Source: Pseudomonadota bacterium (lineage in GTDB: Bacteria; Pseudomonadota; Gammaproteobacteria; Nitrosococcales; Methylophagaceae). Taken from it: a stretch of DNA of 64,000 bases. The DNA lies in assembly GCA_030576275.1 (NCBI GenBank), contig JALIBN010000028.1:93519-157518 (forward strand), written 5' to 3'. The notes under the pieces were generated by a model that was not told where the DNA came from, made no database searches, and saw nothing but the letters and a program-made list of their open reading frames with translations. Positions 49,234-60,180 of this stretch are shown in pieces (positions within the stretch are counted from its first letter, which is position 1; each line of letters starts with the position of its first letter). The translations under genes were made by a program, and so were the position numbers.

Positions 49234-50094
49234 ATGAATATCGCATTATTAGGAACAGGCTTGATGGGACAAGCACTCGTCGAGCATTTACTCGCTGAAG
49301 GGCAAAGCGTTTCGGTATACAATCGAACAGCAGAAAAAGTAGTAGATCTTCAGCAAAATGGTGCTTTAGTGACTGACACTGCGCAAGAAGCATTGCTCAA
49401 CAACGATATTTGTATATTGATGCTCAGTGATGCTGTGGCGATTCACGCGGTACTAAACAGCATTGACAAAGAAACTTTCAAGGACAAGCTCATCATTCAA
49501 ATGGGCACAATTTCTCCCAATGAATCACGTTCAATTCATCAGTACATTAGCGAACGTCATGGCAGATATTTAGAATGCCCGGTTTTAGGAAGCTTGCCAG
49601 AAGCACGAAGTGGGACATTAATTCTTATGGCAGGCGGTTCGAGTGAAGATTACAACGCAGCTTTACCACTATTACAATTTATGGGAAAAGATCCACGCCA
49701 TATAGGTGATATAGGTCAAGGTGCAACCCTTAAATTAGCGATGAATCAACTAATCGCCGGACTGACATCAAGCTTTGCTTTAAGTCTAGCGCTGGTAGAC
49801 AAAGAAGGTATTGAAACAGAGAAATTTATGTCTATAGTTAGAGACAGTGCTTTATACGCGCCAACTTTTGATAAAAAACTCGACCGCATGTTATCGCGAG
49901 ATTTTACTCGCCCGAACTTTCCCACTAAGCATTTAGCAAAAGATACACGGTTATTTCTTTCAGTAGCTCAACAGTTGAATCTGGAAACATGTGCTTTGGA
50001 GGGGATTAACCAATTATTAGATAAAACCTTAGATCAAGGTCTAGCAGATACCGATTATTCGGCAATAATGGCGGGTATTACAAAAGCGCAGTAG
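49234..50094 (+). CDS. 3-hydroxyisobutyrate dehydrogenase-family NAD(P) oxidoreductase
   Basis: 286 residues. The N-terminal Rossmann loop MNIALLGTGLMGQALVEHLL with VYNRTAEKV after it, the catalytic-region GPLA-like CPVLGSLPEARSGTLILMAG, and the Lys in TLKLAMNQLIAGLTSSFALS (G-x3-K-x2-N pattern) place it in the beta-hydroxyacid dehydrogenase family. Substrate is unknown; succinic-semialdehyde/glyoxylate reductases and imine reductases share this fold. It is divergent from glyA and ends at a hairpin shared with purA. Confidence 0.88.
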   Translation: MNIALLGTGLMGQALVEHLLAEGQSVSVYNRTAEKVVDLQQNGALVTDTAQEALLNNDICILMLSDAVAIHAVLNSIDKETFKDKLIIQMGTISPNESRSIHQYISERHGRYLECPVLGSLPEARSGTLILMAGGSSEDYNAALPLLQFMGKDPRHIGDIGQGATLKLAMNQLIAGLTSSFALSLALVDKEGIETEKFMSIVRDSALYAPTFDKKLDRMLSRDFTRPNFPTKHLAKDTRLFLSVAQQLNLETCALEGINQLLDKTLDQGLADTDYSAIMAGITKAQ

Positions 50095-50100
50095 ATACAA

Positions 50101-50124
50101 AAACGCCCTCAATCGAGGGCGTTT
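50101..50124. terminator. Terminator between the oxidoreductase gene and purA
   Basis: A perfect 10-bp stem AAACGCCCTC/GAGGGCGTTT with AATC loop. On the minus strand it runs into T5 and should stop the purA transcript; on the plus strand the T tract is only three bases. Confidence 0.82.
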
Positions 50125-50137
50125 AAAATATTAGCTA

Positions 50138-52625
<2,488 letters not shown>

Positions 52626-52629
52626 CTAA

Positions 52630-52827
52630 TCAATTTACCCAATAAAGTAATGCAATACCCAAAACCATGCTAAAAAGCCCAATGCCTCTTAAATGCTGAT
52701 CTTTCATACTGGCCATTTGCAATAAAGTGCGACGAAACGCTATCGGATTTAAAAAAGGCATAATTCCTTCTATCACCAGCATTAATGCTGATCCTATCCA
52801 TAATCCATGCAATAGCGTTTCGTTCAC
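52630..52827 (-). CDS. DUF2065/YjeT-family small membrane protein
   Basis: 65 residues with two membrane helices (LWIGSALMLVIEGIMPFLNP; GIGLFSMVLGIALLYWVN) and the PIAFRRTLLQMASMKDQHLR linker of the YjeT family. Function is unknown. It is in its conserved place between hflC and hisZ, six bases after hflC. Confidence 0.9.
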   Translation of the reverse strand: MNETLLHGLWIGSALMLVIEGIMPFLNPIAFRRTLLQMASMKDQHLRGIGLFSMVLGIALLYWVN

Positions 52828-52833
52828 AAAGAT

Positions 52834-53700
52834 TTATTTAACGTTTGAACCACTAAAGTTCTTGAAAAATTCACCTTTAGGTTCAATTACAAGCATATCG
52901 TCACTACTAAATACGTTTTGGTAAGCGGTTAAACGGCGATAAAATGAATAAAAATCACTGTTTTGGCCATAGGCTTTAGCATATGTATCCGTTGCTTTTG
53001 CATCACCCGTACCACGTAATTCTTCTGCTGTACGTTTGGCATCAGCAAGAATAATAGTACGTTGGCGGTCGGCATCAGAACGAATTTTCTCTGCCTCTTC
53101 AGCACCTTGTGAGCGCAATGTTTTAGCTACACGCTCACGTTCAGCTTCCATACGAGTATATACTGACGAGCTAACTTCTGATGGCAAATCAATTCGCTTA
53201 ATTCGAACGTTCACAATTTCAATACCAAATTTGCTTGCTGTTTCATTCGCATCAGAAATAATGAGGTCAACCATAGTTGTGCGGTCACCAGATACTAATT
53301 GTTGAATAGTACGTTTACCAAATTCACCACGTAATCCATCTTTAACTATCTGTGACAAACGCAATTGCGCACGGTCTTCGATGCCACCCATTGAAGTGAA
53401 ATAAGCAGAAACATCTGCAATGCGCCACAGAATGAAAGAGTCAACTATTACGTTTTTCTTCTCACCAGTCAAATAACGTGATGGCGTTGCATCAAAAGAT
53501 TTAACACGACCATCAAAACGGCGAACTTCATTCACGAAAGGAATTTTAAAGTGTATACCTGGTTCAAAATCAGACCGCTCAATTTGTCCTAGACGTAATA
53601 ACAAAACAAGTTGACGTTGGTCGACAAAAAATACTGATGTCATCGCAGTTATAAGTGCTAACAAACATAGGAAAATAATTACATTAATACGTGAAGACAT
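52834..53700 (-). CDS. hflC: HflC, regulator of FtsH protease (SPFH family)
   Basis: 288 residues from the ATG at 53700, one base after the hflK stop; a longer in-frame extension inside hflK is not meaningful. One N-terminal membrane helix (VIIFLCLLALITAMTSVFFV) precedes the SPFH/band-7 domain (VDQRQLVLLLRLGQIE; VIVDSFILWRIADVSAYF; VRIKRIDLPSEVSSSVYTRM) and a coiled-coil tail rich in Ala/Glu/Arg. With HflK it forms a large membrane cage around FtsH. Confidence 0.96.
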   Translation of the reverse strand: MSSRINVIIFLCLLALITAMTSVFFVDQRQLVLLLRLGQIERSDFEPGIHFKIPFVNEVRRFDGRVKSFDATPSRYLTGEKKNVIVDSFILWRIADVSAYFTSMGGIEDRAQLRLSQIVKDGLRGEFGKRTIQQLVSGDRTTMVDLIISDANETASKFGIEIVNVRIKRIDLPSEVSSSVYTRMEAERERVAKTLRSQGAEEAEKIRSDADRQRTIILADAKRTAEELRGTGDAKATDTYAKAYGQNSDFYSFYRRLTAYQNVFSSDDMLVIEPKGEFFKNFSGSNVK

Positions 53701-53701
53701 C

Positions 53702-54904
53702 TTAACGGCCCCCTCTATTGCGTGCATCATCACGAAGTGATGCAGAGTTTGATGACGATGTGCCTGTTGCTGAATCGTTATTAAGCAGTGAGTCGGGATT
53801 GATTCGCGCTGATGAACCTGATGAGCCATCACGCATTTTATCTAATGGTAGATACAAAACATTGTTGCTATCTTTAGAGACATCAACCAACACTTTTTGT
53901 GTTCGACTATAAACAGATTCCATCGTATCAAGATATAAACGTTCTTTAGTTATGGCAGGTGCTTTTTCATATTCTTTCATCACCTGTAAAAAACGGCTTG
54001 TTTCACCATCCGCTTTAGCCGTTATTTGACTCTTATACGCTTCTGCTTCTTGCACAAGTCTAAATGCGGCACCACGTGCTTTAGGCACTATGTCATTAGC
54101 GTAGGCTTCAGCTTCATTTTTTTGACGTACTTCATCCTCACGCGCTTTAACTACATCGGCAAACGCTGCTTGCACTTGCTCTGGCGGCTGGACGTCTTGC
54201 ATATTTACGCTAGTAATCATTAACCCCGTTTCGTGACTATCCAACATAGATTGAAGTAGTTCTTCTGTTCCCGCAGCAATTGCACTACGCCCTTCTGTCA
54301 ATACGAAGTCCATCTTTGATGTACCCACTGTTTCACGCACCGCGCTTTCTGTCATCTGACGTAAGGTCAGGTCAGGGCTTCTAACGTTAAACAAATAGTC
54401 AGCGGCATCTTTAATGCGATATTGCACAGCGATTTTTAAATCAACAATATTTTCATCTTGGGTCAACATTAAGGATTCTGAAAGAATGGTACTTCCAGTA
54501 CGGCCGCCAGTCGTGCGATAACCGATTTCTACATTTCGAATCTGTTCAACATCGACTACTTCGACTGATTCAATTGGGTAAGGAAGATGCCAGTGAGGTC
54601 CAGAAGTCGTAGTGTCACTATAAGCACCAAAACGAAGTACTACACCTTGTTCGGCAGGTTCTACGATATATATACCTGACGCAAGCCAAACAACAAAAAC
54701 AACAGCGGCAATCAATCCTATGCCTATCGCACCGCCTTGACCTGACGATTGGTCATCTGAGCTACTAGTGCCAGAACCACCAAACATCGCACTTAGTTTA
54801 TTTTTTAGGTTACGCATTACATCGTCTAGATCAGGTGGACCATCATTGCCACGGTTATTACCCCATGGGTCTTTGTCGTCTTTACCAGGTTCGTTCCAAG
54901 CCAT
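53702..54904 (-). CDS. hflK: HflK, regulator of FtsH protease (SPFH family)
   Basis: 400 residues. A Gly/Asp/Asn-rich cytosolic start (MAWNEPGKDDKDPWGNNRGN) is followed by a membrane helix (GIGLIAAVVFVVWLASGIYI), the band-7 domain (VEPAEQGVVLRFGAYSD; EMNVVDL-like ENIVDLKIAVQYRIKDAADY; VNMQDVQPPEQVQAAFADVV) and a long coiled coil. The C-terminus is Ser/Asn-rich and low complexity (DSATGTSSSNSASL). It pairs with hflC one base downstream. Confidence 0.96.
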   Translation of the reverse strand: MAWNEPGKDDKDPWGNNRGNDGPPDLDDVMRNLKNKLSAMFGGSGTSSSDDQSSGQGGAIGIGLIAAVVFVVWLASGIYIVEPAEQGVVLRFGAYSDTTTSGPHWHLPYPIESVEVVDVEQIRNVEIGYRTTGGRTGSTILSESLMLTQDENIVDLKIAVQYRIKDAADYLFNVRSPDLTLRQMTESAVRETVGTSKMDFVLTEGRSAIAAGTEELLQSMLDSHETGLMITSVNMQDVQPPEQVQAAFADVVKAREDEVRQKNEAEAYANDIVPKARGAAFRLVQEAEAYKSQITAKADGETSRFLQVMKEYEKAPAITKERLYLDTMESVYSRTQKVLVDVSKDSNNVLYLPLDKMRDGSSGSSARINPDSLLNNDSATGTSSSNSASLRDDARNRGGR

Positions 54905-54966
54905 TTAGCGCTCCAAAATTGAGTTTAATAAATTCAAACAAGTTCATTTTACGGACATCATCGGCA

Positions 54967-56127
54967 TTAGGGAACCGTTGATTCAGTTGCTTCATCTAAT
55001 TCATCTGTATGTTCAGGAAAGTATTCTTGTAAGGCTTGACGCAGTAGATCGATACCCTCGCCCGTTTTAGCTGAAAGCCAGACCCGAGTAATCCGTCCGT
55101 TTTCGTCACGGTCTAACCGAGCTTTATGATTTTCAAGGAGGTCAATTTTATTACACACGATCAACTGTGGTACTTCATCAGCGCCAATTTTTTGCAAAAC
55201 CTCATCGACGTGATGCAATAAGTCATCACGATCGGCGGCTCCAGCATCAACAACATGGAGCAATAAAGCGGCATCGCGTGTTTCATCTAATGTTGAACGA
55301 AATGATTCCACCAAGTCATGGGGTAGTTTTCTAATGAAACCTACCGTATCAGCCATAATTAAAGGTTGTATGCCATGTAATTTCATGCGTCTTAAGGTAG
55401 GATCTAATGTGGCAAACAAGCGATCATCCGCGTATACATCAGCGGCTGTTAGTCTATTAAATAGACTAGATTTACCCATATTTGTGTAACCCACTAAGGA
55501 GACAACTGAGATATCACTACGTTGGCGCGAACGACGACCTTGATCGCGTTGTGATTGTACTTTTTCAAGTCTTTTTTTAAGAGATTTAACACGTTGTGCT
55601 AATAAACGTCGATCGGTTTCTAACTGAGATTCACCCGGCCCGCGCATACCAATCCCACCTTTTTGACGTTCAAGATGGGTCCAGCCGCGAACAAGTCGCG
55701 TGGACATATGTTTAAGTTGTGCTAACTCAACCTGCAATTTCCCTTCATGAGAACGGGCTCGACGTGCAAAAATATCTAGGATAAGACCAGTACGAGCAAT
55801 AACGCTACATTCTAATTGTTTCTCAAGATTGCGTTCTTGGCTTGGTGATAAATCATGATTAAAAATAACCAAGGCAGCATCATTTGCAAGAACGTGTTGA
55901 CGAATTTCTTCAACTTTTCCTGTCCCTGCAAAAAATTTTGCATCTGGCCGTTGGCGTTTGCCATGAACTATCGTGGCAATACGAGCTCCTGTGGATTCAA
56001 CTAATTCAATAAATTCTTGTTCAGCTTCAGCAAAATCCGAGACATTTAAATCAAGATGTACCAGCACAACGGCTTCTTTTTTTGATGCATCATCGAATGC
56101 TGCATCACTATTTGGACGATCAAACAA
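54967..56127 (-). CDS. hflX: GTPase HflX
   Basis: 386 residues from a TTG at 56127, chosen because GGAG lies eight bases upstream and MFDRP fits the family N-terminus. HflX is a ribosome-binding GTPase that splits stalled ribosomes. The N-terminal domain has QRPDAKFFAGTGKVEEIRQH and HDLSPSQERNLEKQL, with GGIGMRGPGESQLETDRRLL in the linker. The G domain has G1 GYTNMGKSSLFN (commonly GYTNAGKST), G3 DTVGFIRKLPHDLVESFRST and G4 CNKIDLL. It follows hfq by 13 bases. Confidence 0.96.
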   Translation of the reverse strand: MFDRPNSDAAFDDASKKEAVVLVHLDLNVSDFAEAEQEFIELVESTGARIATIVHGKRQRPDAKFFAGTGKVEEIRQHVLANDAALVIFNHDLSPSQERNLEKQLECSVIARTGLILDIFARRARSHEGKLQVELAQLKHMSTRLVRGWTHLERQKGGIGMRGPGESQLETDRRLLAQRVKSLKKRLEKVQSQRDQGRRSRQRSDISVVSLVGYTNMGKSSLFNRLTAADVYADDRLFATLDPTLRRMKLHGIQPLIMADTVGFIRKLPHDLVESFRSTLDETRDAALLLHVVDAGAADRDDLLHHVDEVLQKIGADEVPQLIVCNKIDLLENHKARLDRDENGRITRVWLSAKTGEGIDLLRQALQEYFPEHTDELDEATESTVP

Positions 56128-56140
56128 TCAAAATACTCCC

Positions 56141-56365
56141 TTAATCATCAGCAGTAATAGTAACGTTCCTGACTGGAACAATGGTTGATATTGCATGTTT
56201 ATAGACCATTTGATTAACAGAGTTTTTCAGTAAGATGACAAACTGATCAAAAGAATCAATTTGACCCTGTAATTTGATTCCATTTATCAAAAAAATAGAA
56301 ACGGGTACATTTTCACGCCGTAATGCATTTAAAAATGGGTCTTGTAGTAATTGTGCCTTAGCCAT
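56141..56365 (-). CDS. hfq: RNA chaperone Hfq
   Basis: 74 residues, a short-tailed Hfq. The N-terminus [20 protein letters not shown], the Sm1 block [20 protein letters not shown] and the Sm2 [14 protein letters not shown] are nearly the E. coli core. It pairs small RNAs with mRNAs. A TAGGAG ribosome site precedes the ATG. The miaA-hfq-hflX order is conserved; here rho lies upstream of miaA. Confidence 0.97.
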   Translation of the reverse strand: MAKAQLLQDPFLNALRRENVPVSIFLINGIKLQGQIDSFDQFVILLKNSVNQMVYKHAISTIVPVRNVTITADD

Positions 56366-56424
56366 GTATCACTCCTAATTGTTATTGTAATTTTATAGAG
56401 AAGTTTTAATTGTATGATTTGCGA

Positions 56425-57387
56425 TTAAATTGTCAATTCTGGGCACTGGTGACTTATATAGTTAGCAATCTGATCAAGAGGTAAATCAGCACCACTATCA
56501 AACCAAACACCATCAGGTTGGGCTCGCAACCATGTCAGTTGGCGTTTTGCCATTTGCCTTGTCGCGATGATTGCTTTTTCAATCATTTCCTCTTGATCAT
56601 ATTCGCCAGATAAATGTGACCAAGCTTGCCGATAGCCGACAGCACGAATTGAAGGTAAATCAGGATGACAGTCCTTACGACTAAATAAAGCTCTCACTTC
56701 ATCTATAAAGCCATTCGCAACCATTGATTGGTAACGCCACGCAATTCGCTGATGTAATACTGCACGATCGAATGGACTAAGAATCAGTTTAATAATTCGA
56801 TACGGTAACTGACTAGTTGTAACATTGGTAAGTTCCGTCAAGCTTTTACCGGTAATTTCATACACTTCTAATGCACGCTGTAATCGTTGAGGATCGTTAA
56901 TATGGATTCTTGCTGCTGAAATAGGATCGAGAACACTAAGACGCTCATGTAGATGAGCAAGCCCATATTGCTCCGCTTCATATTCTAACTGGGCACGTAT
57001 TTCCATATCCGCTACCGGCAAATTAGCTAAACCGTGTTCTAAGGCTTTAAAATAGAGCATCGTACCGCCAACAAGCAGAGGCAGATTTCCTCTGGCGGTG
57101 ATCTCAACCATAAGCTTCAAAGCATCTGTTCTAAAGGCCCCTACCGAATAACTCTCTGTCGGGTCAATAATATTTACTAAATGGTGTGGATATTGACTTA
57201 ATATTTCAGGCTCAGGTTTTGCCGTACCAATATCCATTCCACGATAAACTAAAGCTGAATCGACACTGATAATTTCAACGGGAAAACGATTGGCGATATC
57301 TAATGCTAAATCTGTTTTCCCCGCTGCCGTCGGCCCCATGATAAATAGAGCTGGCGGTAATATTGATGGTGTTAAATCTAGATTCAA
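56425..57387 (-). CDS. miaA: tRNA dimethylallyltransferase
   Basis: 320 residues. MiaA isopentenylates A37 in tRNAs that read codons starting with U. The P loop is in [57 protein letters not shown] and [17 protein letters not shown] follow. It overlaps rho by four bases (ATGA), an unusual rho-miaA coupling, and leads to hfq 59 bases later. Confidence 0.97.
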   Translation of the reverse strand: MNLDLTPSILPPALFIMGPTAAGKTDLALDIANRFPVEIISVDSALVYRGMDIGTAKPEPEILSQYPHHLVNIIDPTESYSVGAFRTDALKLMVEITARGNLPLLVGGTMLYFKALEHGLANLPVADMEIRAQLEYEAEQYGLAHLHERLSVLDPISAARIHINDPQRLQRALEVYEITGKSLTELTNVTTSQLPYRIIKLILSPFDRAVLHQRIAWRYQSMVANGFIDEVRALFSRKDCHPDLPSIRAVGYRQAWSHLSGEYDQEEMIEKAIIATRQMAKRQLTWLRAQPDGVWFDSGADLPLDQIANYISHQCPELTI

Positions 57388-58643
57388 CCTTGCTTCATCG
57401 TATCGTAAAAATCAGCATTGGTTTTAGTTGCTTTCAAACGGTCCATCAAAAATTCCATCGCATCGATAGGATCCATTGGTGCCAGCAATTTACGTAAAAT
57501 CCATAATTTATGCAGATCATTACTGTCTGTTAGCAACTCTTCCTTACGAGTACCTGATCGCGTTACGTTGATAGCAGGATAAATACGACGATCAGCCAAT
57601 TTACGTTCTAGCTGAAGTTCCATATTACCGGTACCTTTGAACTCTTCAAAGATAACCTCATCCATTCGCGAGCCAGTCTCAACCAAAGCCGTAGCGATAA
57701 TAGTAAGACTGCCACCTTCTTCAATGTTACGAGCAGCACCAAAGAAACGTTTAGGTCTTTGTAAGGCATTTGCGTCAACACCACCAGTCAGTACCTTACC
57801 AGATGATGGCGCAACAGTATTATAAGCACGAGCCAAGCGTGTAATTGAATCTAATAAAATGACCACATCGTGTTTATGTTCCACCAAACGTTTAGCTTTT
57901 TCGATGACCATTTCAGCAACTTGTACATGACGAGTAGCGGGCTCATCAAAGGTACTTGAAACTACTTCACCTTTAACTGAACGCTCCATTTCTGTTACTT
58001 CTTCAGGACGCTCATCAATTAATAAAACGATAAGGTCACTATCAGGATAGTTAGCAGCAATAGATTGAGCAACCATTTGTAAGATCATGGTCTTACCTGA
58101 TTTAGGCGGTGCAACGATTAAAGCACGTTGGCCTTTGCCAATCGGAGCGGCTAAATCAATAATACGTGGCGTTAAATCTTCAGTACTTCCATTTCCACGC
58201 TCTAAGGTAAAACGTTCATTAGGAAATAATGGGGTGAGATTCTCAAAAGGAACTTTATTTTTTGATTGTTCTGGTTTTTCATAATTGATTTCATCTACTT
58301 TAATTAAAGCAAAGTAGCGTTCGCTGTCTTTAGGCGCTCGAATTTTACCAGTAATCGTATCACCCGTTCTCAAATGAAAACGACGGATTTGACTAGGTGA
58401 AACATAAACATCATCAGGACCGGCAATATAAGATGCTTCAGCTGAGCGTAAGAAACCAAACCCATCTTGTAGCAACTCAAGTACACCTGTCGTGATGACT
58501 TCTTCACCCTGCTTTGCATGTTCTTTAACGATTGAAAATATCAAGTCTTGTTTACGGTTTCTTGCCAAGCCTTCTAGCTTCATCGAAAGAGCAAGCTCCA
58601 TAAGGTCGGCAGCAGACTGCTTTTTAAGTTCTGTCAGATTCAT
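57384..58643 (-). CDS. rho: Transcription termination factor Rho
   Basis: 419 residues, standard gammaproteobacterial length. The N-terminus [18 protein letters not shown] leads into the RNA-binding cold-shock-like fold ([34 protein letters not shown]). The ATPase has Walker [14 protein letters not shown] (alanine more usual at the Ser), Walker [18 protein letters not shown], the Q loop [20 protein letters not shown] and the R loop [19 protein letters not shown]. It is the first gene of the rho-miaA-hfq-hflX-hflK-hflC-yjeT-hisZ-purA run. Confidence 0.98.
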   Translation of the reverse strand: MNLTELKKQSAADLMELALSMKLEGLARNRKQDLIFSIVKEHAKQGEEVITTGVLELLQDGFGFLRSAEASYIAGPDDVYVSPSQIRRFHLRTGDTITGKIRAPKDSERYFALIKVDEINYEKPEQSKNKVPFENLTPLFPNERFTLERGNGSTEDLTPRIIDLAAPIGKGQRALIVAPPKSGKTMILQMVAQSIAANYPDSDLIVLLIDERPEEVTEMERSVKGEVVSSTFDEPATRHVQVAEMVIEKAKRLVEHKHDVVILLDSITRLARAYNTVAPSSGKVLTGGVDANALQRPKRFFGAARNIEEGGSLTIIATALVETGSRMDEVIFEEFKGTGNMELQLERKLADRRIYPAINVTRSGTRKEELLTDSNDLHKLWILRKLLAPMDPIDAMEFLMDRLKATKTNADFYDTMKQG

Positions 58644-58762
58644 GTAATACCTAAAGTGGGATTTTTAATATAGAAATAGATGTATACGCGATAAAGCTGT
58701 ATAGATAGTTTATTGGGAGGGGTTTTCGAAATTGCATGCATGTTAGCAAAAAACCTGATTTT

Positions 58763-58790
58763 AGTATAGCTAAATACGTGCAGTAGTCAA
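58763..58790 (-). promoter_or_regulatory. Probable rho promoter
   Basis: On the minus strand TTGACT (58785-58790), a 16-base spacer and TATACT (58763-58768) are close to consensus. Transcription from here would give a leader of roughly 110 bases before the rho ATG at 58643. Leaders of this kind carry Rho autoregulation in enterics; that is inference here. Confidence 0.7.
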
Positions 58791-58807
58791 GTTTTAATAG
58801 CGTAAAT

Positions 58808-59041
58808 TTAAGCAGTTACTAATTTAGCTATTTTTTGAACGGAATAATACGGTGTTATAAAAAAGGTAACTTTTAATGTAGCTCTAGAAACAAGCTTATT
58901 TTCAATACTCATTAATAGGTCGATGGGCAATGAATGTGCTGGGGAAGTATAACCTAAACTTACACAATATATTTTTTCCAAGTTTTTATCTGTCGAGTTA
59001 ATTTTAAGTGGAACGAATATACAATAACTACTAAAGATCAT
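58808..59041 (-). CDS. Hypothetical 77-residue ORF, doubtful
   Basis: ATG at 59041, frame open for 77 codons (starts MIFSSYCIFVPLKINSTDKN). No ribosome site, no signal peptide, no membrane helix of full length and no recognised motif. The surrounding 694-base gap (58644-59337) between rho and the putative porin is otherwise empty apart from the rho promoter and a terminator at 59231-59268. It may be a chance frame or the remains of a gene. Confidence 0.2.
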   Translation of the reverse strand: MIFSSYCIFVPLKINSTDKNLEKIYCVSLGYTSPAHSLPIDLLMSIENKLVSRATLKVTFFITPYYSVQKIAKLVTA

Positions 59042-59230
59042 TTAATGTCAGTTTTTTCTGCAATGCGATGAATTAAGGCGGGATTTCAACATTAAACATG
59101 TTGAGTGAGCAAAATGATAGTATTTTTTTAACTCGGCCAAGCTCACATAAAAAGTAGCATAATGTTTATTATGAACAATAGCGCTTGTTCAGCACCTTAT
59201 CTCAAAAAAGCCAATCTGATATTTAATTAA

Positions 59231-59268
59231 AAAACTCACCTTAAGGCTCGGAAACCGAGCACTTAAGG
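59231..59268 (-). terminator. Terminator of the cupin/514-residue/porin operon
   Basis: A 13-bp stem CCTTAAG-GCTCGG/CCGAGC-CTTAAGG with one bulged base and an AAA loop (59239-59268). On the minus strand it is followed by TGAGTTTTTT, the form of an intrinsic terminator. It lies 70 bases past the last gene of the operon. Confidence 0.78.
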
Positions 59269-59337
59269 GAGAAAAGAGGATTATTCAATAGAAAAAACCT
59301 CAGTAGCCAGAATAAAGACGACTGAGAGATTTACATT

Positions 59338-60180
59338 TTAAAAAGATTTAGAAACACCAAACACCACTCGGCTATCAACAATTTGATTGTTAGACTCGAA
59401 ACCGTAGAAATCATTGTCACCAACTTTGATATCCGTGTCGTGGTAACGCACGTCAACATTGAAACCAAACACGTTACGACTGATACCGAGATTCCAATGT
59501 GTCCAATCAGCATCATATTGACTCTCGAACATTTGACGACCTATACCACCAGATAAATTAAAGTCATAAGGCAAAGCGATGCTTGGGTGAATTGCAACAT
59601 TATGTGACTGAACGCCATCCACGCCAAACCAATCAGTGATGGTCGGTGAGTATTCCAGTTTGATATTTACTGAGCCAAATTGTTTGTCGACGTAGTTGAA
59701 CATTTCCAAGTAGTTTGAATCAGTATCACTAGGATAAATATATTGGAAAAGCATACTGTTGAAGTTAATGCCTGTTCCTGCAATATCTTTTGTTGTATAG
59801 CCTACATAAGGTCCATAAATAGCGTTAATATTATCATTGTCACCGTCTGCGCTCCCGCCAGGGAACAGGTTATTGGCAAGATAATACCCTAGATAGATCC
59901 CACTGGAATGTGACCATGTTATGGCACCTTTCAGCGAAGGAATCTTACCATCATTAGTTTCTGACTCACCACGAAATACGTAGTCAGAAGCAAATTCAAT
60001 CCAAGTACTAAATTTGCCACCCAGCACTTCTTCACGATCTAAATAATCTACAAATTGATTAGACTGTTTTGCTGCTTTAGCTGCGCCTGTTTCTGCTTCT
60101 CCATCTGCCCATACAGGTGACATCATCGTTGCGGCGAGGGCAACAGGCAAAGCCTTTAATAAAAATTTTGTTGGATTCAT
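59338..60180 (-). CDS. TorF-family putative outer-membrane porin
   Basis: 280 residues. A signal peptide (KALPVALAATMMSPVWA) is followed by alternating beta-strands with aromatic girdles and a C-terminal VVFGVSKSF ending in Phe, as in outer-membrane barrels. The early WIEFASDYVFRGESETNDGK segment is the signature of the TorF/gcw_chp family (SDYVFRG...). Family members are predicted porins of unknown cargo. The ATG overlaps the stop of the 514-residue gene by four bases, with AGGAG upstream, so the two are translationally coupled. Confidence 0.85.
   Translation of the reverse strand: MNPTKFLLKALPVALAATMMSPVWADGEAETGAAKAAKQSNQFVDYLDREEVLGGKFSTWIEFASDYVFRGESETNDGKIPSLKGAITWSHSSGIYLGYYLANNLFPGGSADGDNDNINAIYGPYVGYTTKDIAGTGINFNSMLFQYIYPSDTDSNYLEMFNYVDKQFGSVNIKLEYSPTITDWFGVDGVQSHNVAIHPSIALPYDFNLSGGIGRQMFESQYDADWTHWNLGISRNVFGFNVDVRYHDTDIKVGDNDFYGFESNNQIVDSRVVFGVSKSF

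Noticed and set aside
53701..53832. N-terminal extension of hflC inside hflK
   Set aside because: His/Gln-rich antiphase of the hflK tail; the ATG at 53700 gives the normal HflC N-terminus and membrane helix.
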